From Boletus sp. NGJ (lineage: Eukaryota > Basidiomycota > Agaricomycetes > Boletales > Boletaceae): 64,000 bases of DNA. The notes beneath the pieces were generated by a model. The model saw only the letters and a list, made by a program, of their open reading frames with translations. It did no database searches and was not told where the DNA came from. The stretch lies in NCBI GenBank assembly GCA_019096195.1, contig JAGTXK010000134.1, positions 1 through 64,000 of the forward strand, given 5' to 3'. Shown here piece by piece: positions 47,731-59,138 of the stretch (its first letter is position 1; every line of letters starts with the position of its first letter). The position numbers and the translations under genes were made by a program.

Positions 47731-49016
47731 TTGCTCAGTCTCTTCTGTATCCATTGCACTAGGTCATACTCACCCTGCTCGATCCTATTGTATGCATCAA
47801 GGTCAATCACACTTACACTGCTCAACCCCATCACATAGATCAGCAAGTGGTACCCCCACCCTGGTTGGTCCTGCTATATCCATCGAGGTAAGCCATGCTC
47901 ACACTGCTTGGTCTGGTCAAATGCATTAAGGTAAGTCACACCCTCACTTCTCGGTCACACCATATGCATCAGGGTCAGCCACCCCCATATTGCTCAGTCC
48001 TGTCATATACATCCGGACTCGGTCGCCCCACCCTGCCCAGCCTCACCATATCCATTGAGGTAAGCCCCGCTCACACCTCTCGGTGTGGTTGTATACATTG
48101 GAACTTGGTCACCTTTGCCCTGCTTGGTCCTACCATATACATCGAGGTCTGTCATGCTCACACTGCTCAATGTAGTCATATTCATCGAGGTCAGTCACGT
48201 TCACCCTGCTTGGTGTGGTCGCATACATCGGTACTTGGCCACCTCCGCCCTGCTCAGTCGTACAGTATATATTGAGGTCAGTCATGCTCACACCACACAG
48301 CGTGGTTGTCTTCATCAAGGTCAGCCCCCTCCACCCTGCTCAGTGTGGTCGTATCCATCAAGGTCAGTTACCCTCACTCTGCTGGGTGTGGTCATATCCA
48401 TTGAGGTCAGTCACACCCACACTGCTTGGTGTGGTTGCATACATCGGCACTTGGTCACCTCCACCCTGCTTGATCCCACTGTATCCATCGAGGTTGGTCA
48501 TACTCATACTGCTCGGTGTGGTCATATCCATCAAGGTCAGCCACCTCCACCCTGCTCGGTGTGGTCGTATATATTAGTACTTGGTCAACTCTACCCTGCT
48601 CGGTCCTACAGTATACATCGAGGTTGGTTATGCTCACCCTGCCTGGTGTGCTTGTATACATCGGTAGGTAACCTCTGCCCTGCTCGGTCTTGTCATATCC
48701 ATCGAGGTCGGCCACCCTCACACCTGCTCGGTGTGGTCGCATACATCGGTACTTGGTCACCTCTGCCCTACTTGGTCCCACCGTATACATCGAGGTCAGT
48801 CACCCTCATACTGCTCGGTGTGGTCGTATACATCGGCCCTCGGTCACCCCCAACCTGCCCGGTCTCGTCATATACATCGAGGTCAGCCACACTCACACCG
48901 CTCGAGTCCTGTCGTACATATCGGTACTTGGACACCCCCACCCTGCTCAGTCCCATGGTATGCATCGACCTCAATCTTACTCACCCCACCGGGGGTTGTT
49001 TCGTATCCATCGATCC
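47731..49016 (-). repeat. Minisatellite array, right subterminal (KDZ copy 1)
   Basis: Same unit as 33811-34797 but in reverse orientation (CACCCTGCTCGGTGTGGTC, then CATCGAGGTCAGTCACCCTC). It is followed at 49017-49137 by sequence shared with 56504-56633 in reverse complement. Open frames up to 364 codons (48085-49179 plus) are by-products of a unit lacking stops. Confidence 0.9.
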
Positions 49017-49137
49017 TTCATCTAGTTACCCTTTCCAGGGCCTTCCATATCCTATGTATATGCATGTTAGGCGGGCCCAGCCATGTCTTACGCATCTCAT
49101 ATATCTCGGGCCCATCACAGTATCATCCATACATGTT

Positions 49138-49192
49138 GGGTGTTTTGCAAGCAGGCTCACCGTATGCTATCAAATTTGACTGCATTATGTGG
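49138..49192 (-). repeat. Right terminal repeat of KDZ copy 1
   Basis: GGGTGTTTTGCAAGCAGG leads into CTCACCGTATGCTA and then TGCATTATGTGG. It is the reverse complement of the ends at 29915 and 56447. Similarity to copy 2 stops just outside, after 49192. Confidence 0.65.
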
Positions 49193-49906
49193 TTGAACAG
49201 GTCTAAAGAAACACGTACGGGATTTTTTTAAAAAAAGTCAGTGTATCCTGAGTGAGACTGCTGGTTCCCAAATGAAAACACACCCATGTCTCACCACCCT
49301 GCCACACCCATTGTATGCTCTGATTTGACCCAAACTGTATTCACTCCCAAAGGTGCTGCTCAGCATGATTCCGGAGTGCATATGTTTTGGGGCCAAACTC
49401 CGTCCTGCAGATTGACGCTGGCAGCTACCAGCCCATCTTTCTCATGAGAGGCCCAACCACGAAAGCCTAAGAAGGACCATGTCAAATTCCAACGAGATTG
49501 TCATACTACATTTCCAGTGATCTGAGAACATCAACGACTTGTGTGGAAGCAACCAAATCTTCCAAGAACACGGGCACAATGAAGAGCAAGCTTGATTTGG
49601 TCAACCAAACTACTCCAGTTGTATCCTGTAGGTCCAGTATGATGGGGGCTGCGGTTGAGTCATGATAGGACATGGTACATGGCAATGCTGCTGAGCGAAG
49701 TGACAGGATAAGAGAGCTGTAAAATGACGCCCATCATGTAGGATGAAGGGAGAGGTTCACGTGTTTTGATTCGAACAGAAAATGGGTATTCTAGTGGGTG
49801 TTGAGGAAAAGTGTTGGAATATCATACAAGATGCTGGTAAAATAACCACAGATTACAAAAACTGACCATTAGTCTCACATGAGTGACTACAGTGACTTCT
49901 TCAGGT
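49193..49906. other. Spacer, no gene recognised
   Basis: Unique sequence between the KDZ copy 1 end and the peptidase gene. No conserved frame is seen on either strand. Confidence 0.4.
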
Positions 49907-50849
49907 TTATGTAAAGTTTGTGTATGAGACAATGATGGTCTGGTCTATACCACAAGAGTATGTGAGAGGTAATTTGGTGCCACGCTCAATGTCGAAGTAC
50001 ATAAGAAAACCTGGGGGCACAGTGCCCAGGCTGCTAGCTCTGAAATGGACACGAAATTGAGTGAAGGTCACCATTTCAAAGTTTGCAAGGGCCATATGAC
50101 CGCCACCTAGGAGTTCTGAAAGCCGAGTAGCTATGACCATTGCCTGAGCAACAACACTGCAAATAGGGTAACCGTCGCCATGATCCACGGAATTGACATG
50201 CTGCATGTGAATCCAGCTGCAGCTGGAATTCTGAATCCACACTACACCACCAAACAGACTGCTGACTTCGATTGTGAGGGTGATACTGTCACCAGCCTTA
50301 GCTGGAGCTGGGGAGGTGAACTCCAGGATGTTATTAAGGCTGGTCCTGTACATGGCTGTTCAATCACGAATGATGAATGTTAATGTTAATTCGGATTGGA
50401 AGTTTGACATCTCTCACAAGAAGCCTGGACGCCACCTTCTACAACTCTGAATAGGACACTGACCATGATGAAGTTGCTACTGCATCCAGCATTGCCAATA
50501 GCAAGCATGAAAGTGACATCACAGTCAGTCGCCACCGCTTCTATGACCTGAGGGACCACGAAGGTAACTGTGGCATAATCGATCGCATGCTGTTGGCAAA
50601 GAAATGAGCTCAATCTGCATGGAGCATGGAGATGATACTAACTTGGTTAAAATCCCAAGAATTATGCTAACCACCAGCCCAATTGCTGTTATAATTATTT
50701 CTGGAGATAATTGACACAGAGCGGTCGGAGGGTACACGTGGCTGGATATCTTCGCCACCAGCAAGGCGAGCCCCCAGGTGAGACAGGGGAAGGGCCATAG
50801 CCACAAAGGTGAGAAAAAGGACAAAGAGAAGGGCGAACTTAGAGACCAT
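49907..50849 (-). pseudogene. G1 (eqolisin/peptidase A4-like) secreted peptidase, degenerate
   Basis: On the minus strand it starts MVSKFALLFVLFLTFVAMAL, a good signal peptide, and continues through a propeptide-like region to NNYNSNWAGG, the hallmark start of mature G1 glutamic peptidases. After an intron comes YATVTFVVPQV, matching the family's GTFTVP strand. A second likely intron (GTGAGA donor near 50415, CAG acceptor near 50355) precedes the SPAPAKAGDSITLTIEVSS and ALANFEMVTFTQFRV strands. It ends SYTNFT at 49907. The catalytic Gln and Glu of the family (normally in the segments following the TFTVP strand and in WYEW) are not visible at the expected places. It is therefore a decayed or non-proteolytic member. 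It is probably a host gene trapped between transposons. Confidence 0.6.
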
Positions 50850-51412
50850 GGTGCAAATGATGGAGTTGTCAATTTTCAATATAATGAGAGACCATCCTGC
50901 AACCTTTATACGCTTGGCATACATCCTTGAAACGACATTGGCAGGTGTGTTCACCTTTGGGAACCAGAGTACCAACCTGTTCTGTTTTGTGCCATGACCA
51001 ATGAACATGTTCGAGTTGTCCGCCATGTGCCTTTATCTTCGTTTTAGATTACTGTAAACAGCTGAAGTATGTAATCATCATGCATGGGTCATGCAGATGA
51101 GTTATCAGGGTGGCACCAAAGAGTACTATTACTGGAAAGTACTCGACGTGGATGGAGTAGCCGTGTTTTCAACTTTCATGGCACACTTTTCCCAGCTCTT
51201 GTCCAAAAGTGCCCATGTTTTCGATGTCTATGGTGCCGGTGACCACTGGCACCTCAGCATCACAAATATTGCAGAAGTGTGATAAACTCTGGTGCCTCAT
51301 TACAGCTCCCATGTGGTGCTGATATTGTTGATGTGAATGAGAGCAGAGCTACTAATCTGGCCTTTCATCATACCGTAGAATATCATGTCATATCATAGTG
51401 ACCTATAGGGCA
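50850..51412. other. Intergenic, no gene recognised
   Basis: An open frame at 51091-51282 (plus) has no recognisable feature. The region separates the peptidase start from the Plavaka 3' end. Confidence 0.35.
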
Positions 51413-54400
51413 TCATAACCCTCACAAGTGAGAATGTCCATGTCCAGCTCCTCCCCTTCATCTACAACCACTCGATCAGGCTCCTTGTCATCACTTGACT
51501 CGCTTTCATCACCATCACTGATATTATTGTCACTGTCATTGCCAGTTTCCATTATCCCGGCCCATTCTTCCTCTTCATCAACCTCTTCTCCTTCTGGCTC
51601 TTCCAGAGGTTCTCCTACCTGAGTCTCAGTGTCCTCACCCTTGTCCTCAACAGGCTTGCCAGAATTTTGAAACAGGACTTTGTCGCAGTCACATGTTGCT
51701 TTATGACCAATGCCACCCCCTCAGTACCTCATGAACATGTCGTGGTCGACGAACCTAGAGATATTTAGCTTCATGTTACATGGTTCAGCTGACAAACTTA
51801 CATATTTATGTAGTAGTACTTCCAATCATACTCTGGTGGGTTGCCTTTCAAGCAGTGAGCTAGTGAAGGTCCAGGAAGTAGTTCTTGAGTGAGATCGTGT
51901 TTGAATGCTGGAATCAGGTGCACCCTGCACACAATGTAGTCAGGATCAAGGAAGCCGAATGCATCTGAAGAGTTTTCTTGATCAAAGAACTGAAGTCAGT
52001 GGAGCCACTTGGTGTTCCAGCCAGAGAGATAGTTAACATTATAACAAAACCAGCATATGAACAGGACATCCATATGCACAGGTGCTGAAAACAGTAATCT
52101 GGGATTATCTTGATGCTGTGCCATTTCATGAAATATGTGAATGATGCATGCATACCAGTATGGATGGCTACGTTCATCGTCATGTGACAAAACCATGACA
52201 TCTGGTCGGCTGAGAGGATTGATGGTATCTTGATCATGACGCAGGTTGTAAGTGGTGTAGTTCACATGGAGTAGTGCATGGTGATGTATTTGATTATTTT
52301 TGATGTTGATGCACATTTGGTCATTGTCCAAAAAGTTGTGTTCATCACTGTCATAAACAAGATCACATGCACAAGCAAGAAGATGGTCTTTCAACTGTGG
52401 AAGAAAATCCTGTCACTTTTCTTAGTTGGTTACATGTGAGTAGCCTCCAACATACCTTGAATGCAAGATTGTCTTTTCGTATTCCTAGCCATGCAGTGAG
52501 GTCTTCACCCCTACATGAGGACTGGGGCAATGAAATAATGATCTGATGGGGGTGTGCGAGTGCATTGTGGTTGTGTATCCAACTCAGCCTACTGATTGAA
52601 TCTCTTTCGTGTTGTATCCACCTTCCTGATGAAGTGTTCAATAGCTTCCTGGTTTGCGATGCTTTTGACCATATTGGTCTTCTGTTTCCCAGACTGCGGA
52701 AACTGTCATTTGAAATGTCAGTGTTCAAGTTCACCCTGGAACATATCAAGTTAGTATCAAATCAAGAAATGAAAATATTAGTACTACTTACAGTTTGTGT
52801 CATGTAGTTATCTGTAGTTCCAAAGTGCCATATCATAATCACATAATCTCCAAGTGCATGGAATTTGTAGGTCAGGAGGTTTAACTTTTTTGTCTTCAGA
52901 TGGGAACCTGAAGTAACAGCATGACCTTGTTGTGCTGCAAGTGTAGCTGTGTGGTGACCATGAGCTGCATGTTCTTGAGGGAGCTCAGTTGTTTGATAGT
53001 AATTGCAGGTCATGTGCTGAAATTTCCATACTGACTTCCCAAGATAGGTGGGACCGCGTCAAAATAGCTGAGAGTATATTCAGTGTGGAGATGAAGTTTC
53101 CCAAATGAATGCCATGTTGCAAGGTCAAAAAGCATGTCGAGCACAATTTCATTGTGAGGGGCAGATAAAAGTCCCTCAAAAACTGGGATTGCACACTAGA
53201 TACGTTCTAGTAGTAGAACTGGGGTGAAAATCAAATTTATAGCTTACTTGAAGAAGGTCTTCGAAATCCTGTGCTGCAAGATGCTTTATTGCTGATGCAT
53301 TCTTGTGGAATCGTCGAATGGTTCCCTGTCCAAATGTTGGCACTTTTTGGTACCTGGTTGCCATGTACGAGACATGGATTAGCGAATTGAACAATGACAC
53401 AGATGTGTGTTACCTATAGTTGAGCTGTTGTACTGCTGTTCCTCCCGCAGTGTACAAGATATGCATCAAGTGTATAAAAACTACCTTCCACACTCCAAGC
53501 TCAAATTTGTGTAAGAGATCCACTACAAACATCAAAAAAAAAATTCCATTCTTCATCTGAGGGGCACTCTGAGAAGGCATTCTGAATATCTGTGAGTTAT
53601 AATATGGTACTCGAGCTTTACACCTACATTTGTTGGTACGAATGACTTGCTTCACAACAGACTTTGGATACAGGGCCCCATTGATGCTAGCTCCATGTTT
53701 GAAAATGAGTTTGCAAGCCTTCGCAATTTTCTTTCTGTGTACATCATTGTCGACTCAAATGTTTATCTCTCATGTTCCCATGTCAGATGGCATTCCCATA
53801 TCAGAAGCATCCGCTTTCTTGACCAAGCACCGTGGACACAGACAGATACCAAGGAATTTTATACAGATGAGCAGAACTCTGGGGACAAAGTCGTCAGGTT
53901 ATGAAACAATTTTAATTGGCACTTACTTCTCAGGGTAATCTGCAGCAAATGTGTAGAACTGAGGGAATGCACAACACAAGTTCCCATCAGCAAATTTGAT
54001 CACCAGACCAAATTTATATGCTTGCATGAACTTCTCATTGAGCAGAAGTCTCCACATGGCCTGCATCAACTCACGCTTGCAATGAGTATAGACTTCGTCA
54101 GATGAACCCTCTCTATAATATTGTGAATACTCGTCCTGGAAATTGTCAGGTAGCTAGGTATTGATAATCACAGTTAGCTTTGGAAATAATCAAAACAGAG
54201 ATGTAACACATTGAGGGTATGTAAGCAACATGATGGCAGGCATCAGCACTCAGCTTTCCACGAGTATATTTAGATTCGTTTCCAAAGAACAGATAGATTG
54301 GCCATAGGGATGTGTCACCAAAGCTTGTGAGATGCGTAGCATCCGACCATAACATAAGTGGTATGACAACGCGCTCAAGGTCATCTCCAGGCTTGTGAGG

Positions 54401-55705
54401 AAGAGAATTGACTCTGAAATAGGTATCAAGATGTTCAGGGGACGTGTAAACTTCACCCAACACTCTTATGGGATCAGAGTTAGCATCAGGCTGCCAGTAC
54501 TCTTCAAAAGGGGTGATGTGAAATGATAATGTGATCTCGTCCTGAAGTGTGGTAATGATAATGTTGGTGATGTTGTGATGATATACACCGCCGACCTGGA
54601 GTATGGGAGCTGATGGGTCTTTCTCACCTAATGGCCATTGTGATCATTCATGAGGCAATGTGATAGAAAGTGATGATGTCTTCCATCCATGATTAGCATT
54701 GAATGGATTAGACTTCATCTGAAGATACTTCTCCACAATTTTTTTCTCTCGCTCATGCATGAAAGAATCTTCAAGCAACACATTAAATCTTGGATTTTTA
54801 ATAAATGACCATAGCCGATTGAGTTCACTAGCTGACTTTGCATTCGATCCAGAGTACTGCCAACACATGAGAAGACCTACAGTTGGACTGCTAAAAGCTG
54901 CATAGAGATTTTCAGGAGTAATTTCAGACTCTGTCAATTCATAAACAGTAGTCAACCTGTAATCCTGGTGGTGAGTCTGCTGAGCACCCTCCAAAGTGGA
55001 TGCATTGACGACAGAATGGATATCACCATCACCAATGGGTATGAGTGTTGGCCGAGCTGGGTAGATGCGGAAGAGACCCATACTATCAGGCTGTGTTCGA
55101 TACTCAACAAGTCCTACATGTTCTGAACAAGATGGTTCAGGCTCGGGTGAACTTGTAAGGGACTCAGAAGGAACATGTGCTGGGCCATCTCCAGTTGATA
55201 AAGAGTCTGTATAACGTGCTGGAAGGTGAATACGTCGTCTGGAACGTGCGAAGGTTATCAAAAAAGGCTCAGATGGTTCAGACATCTCAATGTCTGGATC
55301 TGGTGAAATGTAACCTGAAGGACCTGGTTTGTCGTCCCCCTACAAAGTAGAAACAATGAATCAACAAAAATAAAACATAATTGTATATTAACAAACCTGA
55401 TTTCCATCGAGTTCTGATAATCCAGAAATTGGATTAGAATGAGTATCTGAGTCAGAGTACTCATTGTTACAAGCAAGTGGTCATTCAGGCTGGCGAATCT
55501 GAACAACTGGGTTGGTAGCTTTGTTCTTGACCTGGTTAAGACGCTTTTGGGACTCCATAAGAGTCACTTTCAGTCATTTGTTTGCTTCACATCTCGCTTG
55601 ATGAGCATGAACCTGCTTTTGAGTTCTGAAGGATTTCCGACAGCCAAAGCATAAATGCTTGCCATCCATGAGGGTCAGAGGGAGTCGAGGTGGTTGGTCA
55701 TACAT
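51413..55705 (-). pseudogene. Plavaka-type (CACTA-related) transposase
   Basis: This is a DNA-transposon transposase of the basidiomycete Plavaka group. On the minus strand, an N-terminal zinc-finger-like part, CFGCRKSFRTQKQVHAHQARC, starts at 55705. A Ser/Pro-rich linker follows, then ELNRLWSFIKNPRFNVLLED. The diagnostic PLMLWSDATHLTSFGDTSLW with IYLFFGNESKYTRGK lies at 54375-54230. The FADGNLCCAFPQFYTFAADY segment lies near 53960, with CPRCLVKK (about 53830). The C-terminal DMFMRY-GGG motif (about 51720) is followed by a long Asp/Glu tail ending at 51413. Several introns are expected. The early TGA after ANK (near 55574) and other stops mark it as inactive. Terminal repeats of the element were not found. 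Confidence 0.8.
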
Positions 55706-56008
55706 TGAAAGGATTCACAAACAACTTTTATTGCAAATGTGAATGGATACAAGGTGTCATTGGAGAAGTTTGGAGCCTGCGCTCGAAAAAGAAGTCAGTT
55801 ACCTGTGAATCCTTGTTAAAGGCAATGAGATAGAAACAGAAAGATAAATATATCTTTCATACTAACTATTCTTGCCAACTGGTGAGTCGTAGATCCAGAG
55901 AAAAGCATCGCACATACCAAATCTTGCAGAGATAAAGAATATTCCCATGGGTCGCAGAGGACTTGAAGCCTCAACACCCATTCTTGTTCCTTGATTCTCA
56001 CCTCAACC
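55706..56008. promoter_or_regulatory. Divergent region between Plavaka and the fragment at 56009
   Basis: A 303-base interval between two divergently oriented starts. No other feature is recognised. Confidence 0.35.
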
Positions 56009-56324
56009 ATGCCTCATGTCGATTCTGATGAGCTCTCTGACAATGACACTGAGATCCAGCCAAACAACAATAACCGAAAGTGAGTTCCTAAAGATGACTA
56101 GTTACAGAACTCACGCACCCTTTCAGATCCAAGTCCAAGAAAAAGGGCACAGATCCACTTATCTCGGCTGCACAAACCATTGCATGCTGTGTAGATTTCT
56201 GTTGTGACATCGACAAAGTAATCAAAACTGTTCAGCTTGTTCAGCAAGATGAAGCTAGTAAACATGGTGAGTTGGATGAAGATGATGCTGAAGGGCAGGT
56301 GAGTGAGGAAGCACTTAGCCAAAT
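56009..56324 (+). pseudogene. 5' fragment of an uncharacterised gene
   Basis: Exon 1 (56009-56079) reads MPHVDSDELSDNDTEIQPNN with a GTGAGT donor. Exon 2 (56127-56324, CAG acceptor) reads SKSKKKGTDPLISAAQTIAC and CCDIDKVIKTVQLVQQDEAS and ends at another GTGAGT. Acidic and basic N-terminal regions followed by a DPLxxAAxxxA helix are typical of an Agaricomycete family often found near transposons (perhaps DUF6698-like, uncertain). No further exon can be followed: KDZ copy 2 begins at 56447, so the gene looks cut off by it. Confidence 0.45.
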
Positions 56325-56446
56325 GTGAGTACATTTTAAAGTTGGAGAACCTTGAGATCAAAGTTTGGTTATAGATCACAGGAATCAAGAGAGCAAATGA
56401 TATGAATATATTATAAGATACTCTAGATTGCGCCAAGTCTCAAGGT

Positions 56447-56503
56447 CCACATAATGTAGTCAAATTTGCCCATAGCATATGGTGAGCCTGCTTGCAAAAC
56501 ACC
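56447..56503 (+). repeat. Terminal repeat of KDZ copy 2
   Basis: CCACATAATGTAGTCAAATT leads into TAGCATATGGTGAG and the core CCTGCTTGCAAAACACC. It matches 29915-29967 directly and 49138-49192 in reverse complement. Confidence 0.7.
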
Positions 56504-56633
56504 TGACATGTACGGATGATACTGTGATGGGCCCGAGATATATGAGATGTGTAAGATATGGCCAGGCCAGCCTAACATGCATATACATAGGATACATGGA
56601 AGGCCCTGGAAAGGGTAACTAGATGAAGGATCG

Positions 56634-57522
56634 ATGGATACGAAACAACCCCCAGTGGGGTGAGTAAGATTGAGGTCGATGCATATGATGGGACTGAGCA
56701 GGGTGGGGGTGTCCGAGTACCAATATATACGACAGGACTCGAGCGGTGTGAGTGTGGCTGACCTCGATGTATACGACGAGACCGGGCAGGTTGGGGGTGA
56801 CCGAGGGCCGATGCATATGACCACACCGAGCAGTATGAGGGTGACTGACCTCGATGTATACAGTGCAGGACCAAGTAGGGCAGAGGTGACCAAGTACCGA
56901 TGTATGCGACCACACCGAGCAGGGTGAGGGTGGCTGCCCTCGATGGATATGACCACACCGAGCGGGGTGGAAGTGGCTGACATCGATGGATACAACCACA
57001 CTGAGCAGTGTGAGCATGACCAACCTCAATGTATACAGCAGGGCTGAGCAGGGCAGAGATGACCAAATGCTGATGTATATGACCACACCGAGCGGTGTGA
57101 GTGTCACCGACCTCAATGTGCACAATGAGACCAAGCAGGGTAGAGGTTACCAAGTCCTGATGTATACAACCACACCGAGCAGGGTGATGGTGACTGATCT
57201 CAATGGATATGACTACACTGAGCAGTATAAGTGTCACAGACCTCGATGTATATGGCAGGACCAAGCAGGGCAGAGGTGACTGAGGGTCGATGTATATGAT
57301 GGGACCGAGCAATACAGGAGTGACTGACCTTGATGCATACAGTGTGACCAAGAGTGCAGGTTACCTCAATGGGTATGGCAGGACCGAGCAGGGCGGGAGT
57401 GACCACTTGCTGATCTATGTGATGGGGTTGAGCAGTGTAAGTGTGATTGACCTTGATGCATACAATAGGATCGAGCAGGGTGAGTATGACCTAGTGCAAT
57501 GGATACAGAAGAGACTGAGCAA
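56634..57522 (+). repeat. Minisatellite array of KDZ copy 2
   Basis: Same half-unit of about 40 bases and same inner-edge unit as the arrays of copy 1. It has fewer units than 47731-49016, so array length varies between copies. The sequence inside it, from about 57412, is nearly identical to copy 1. Confidence 0.9.
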
Positions 57523-57721
57523 GTGCATGTGATGCACCTTGAATATGGGGAGATGCTATGGCTAATGCATTGCTCTGTCTGAAATCTACTCTTCTCGGCA
57601 GCTGTGAACGATTCTCCAAATCCAGACTCACGCTTGAAACATAAGTTTCCATGAGAATCTACCACTCTATATATTTTCCTGATCCCTGCTTTCCCAGATC
57701 CTTTCAGATCTTCCTTTTACC

Positions 57722-58976
57722 ATGAGCCCCCCCGAAATTCCTGACAATTGGGCCATTTGCTACACCAATAAATTGGCTGCCTATATGGTGTCTAGATTTC
57801 AGAATTCCCTGCCATCTGCTGACAACAACAGTCAGCCAAAAATTCCACCTCCATGCATTCCTGTGCAGACAGTTTGTGAGGCGAATAGGATGGTCAGCAT
57901 CATTTCAAAAGCATATCAAAACAAGGGTATGGCTCTCACATTTGATGATGCCCTGCTCATTCCTGCCCAGTGATGATCAGCAATGTTGACATCATTCAGC
58001 TCAGTGAATGAATCAAAAGGAGGGGACATTCAATGGTGCCATCAGACGCCAATGATCAGGAATATACTGTGCTCACTGAACCCGTGGTTGTTACTGATCG
58101 TTCAGGCTATGTCTTACTTTGGTACTTACCCGGTGCAATCAGTCAACCTAACCAAGTGAGTATGTCCCCAAATGCTGCGACCATCTCACCAACAGATCAA
58201 TCAAGCAATACATCTGGGAACAGCTACTGCTGCTCTCTGGGCCTCTTTCCTGCAGCTTGACCAGGAATACTCACTGGCACATCTCAGAGGCAAACTTCCA
58301 CCCTATGGCAAAGCTGCAAGGGACGATCAACCTATCCCCTGCTTGGTTTCAACAGAGCCGAAATGTCGGTGTTTATTTGGCTTTCCCTCTTTTTCATTAA
58401 CCTGACATTGGTCAACAGGGGGAAAATGGGCCACCCGAGGTCTTGGCACTGCTCAAGGCAACCAAAACTGACAGTGGAGCATGTGAATGGCTGCTGGCCA
58501 TGAAAGAGCATTCCACTCTTTTGGCAGCATCAGTTGCCATCCTGCATCCTGAAATGTATGATTCGGGTCAGGAGGTATTGGTTTGGCTTGGCAACTGGAT
58601 GGCCACACAGGAGGACCTTGACATGAAGGATGTACTTCCTTTGTGGTCATCGGTTTATAATGTTGTGTCTGTCATGGCCAACCAAGCATGTCCATTTCAC
58701 ACTGATATCAACAGAAGGCCCCAGTGGTTGGATCTTCTCGTCTCGGTTGGCAACTACACCAGGTTAGATTTTATGGTCCCCACCATCAAGCATCAGCTTC
58801 GGTATGACCTGGGGACAGTGATCGCATTCTCAGGGCAAATGCTCAAGCATGGAGTTGGTCAAGTTGAAGGGGAGTGGGGGGTGCTCTCATACTACATGCG
58901 AGACAATGTCCATGAATACATGGATGTTTCCCGCTGTAATTACATGAAATATGAGATGTGGGGAGGACAATAAAGA
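57722..58976 (+). pseudogene. TET/JBP-type 2OG-Fe(II) dioxygenase, copy 2
   Basis: This is the reverse-complement twin of 46279-47531. Exons: 57722 to about 57970; about 57990-58155; 58196-58368 (GTGAGT and GTGTTT donors); and a catalytic exon from 58419 that ends with the stop at 58974-58976. HxD (CPFHTDINRRPQW) and the distal His (QMLKHGV) are present. The Trp at the expected Arg position and the in-frame TGA before IKRRGHS are shared with copy 1. One base fewer near 58487 (GCATGTGAATGG against GCATGGTGAATGG) shifts the frame relative to copy 1, the only difference I noticed in the gene. Confidence 0.75.
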
Positions 58977-59138
58977 ATAGGCAGGCCGTCAAAGTCGGAA
59001 GTAGATTTGTTGCCTCAGTGTGTGCTTGGTTAATTATCTTTGTCAACGTCAGCCAAGATATCGCTGGGTAAAGCTTGAATTACAAATTACCACCATTAAC
59101 TATGGACAAGGAGTCTGGATCACAGGCCAAGCATGCAT

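Larger units (their letters stand above)
29915..49192 (+). mobile_element. KDZ transposon copy 1, about 19.3 kb, with cargo and TET/JBP gene
   Basis: The end at 29915-29967 and that at 49138-49192 share a terminal sequence in opposite orientation (core CCTGCTTGCAAAACACC and its complement), and the same end recurs at 56447 for copy 2. Inside both ends are minisatellite arrays, also in opposite orientation (33811-34797 and 47731-49016). Both arrays have the same unit, with TGCATACAATAGGA, at the inner edge. Between the arrays lie three cargo genes, a CxC2-KDZ transposase, a small unnamed gene and a TET/JBP dioxygenase. KDZ elements carrying TET/JBP genes are known in basidiomycetes. A Copia fossil interrupts the left end. 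I could not find a target-site duplication, so the exact ends are inferred. Confidence 0.6.

Noticed and set aside
48085-49179. 364-codon open frame (plus strand)
   Set aside because: It lies in the minisatellite array. The unit lacks stops in several frames on both strands, so long frames arise without coding function; the frames at 33613-34452 and 56572-57351 have the same cause.
41250-49192. Reading the inverted arms as one giant palindromic element with its own central genes
   Set aside because: Element ends at 49192 and 56447 and the differing outer flanks fit two separate insertions in opposite orientation better; the spacer holds unrelated peptidase and Plavaka sequence.
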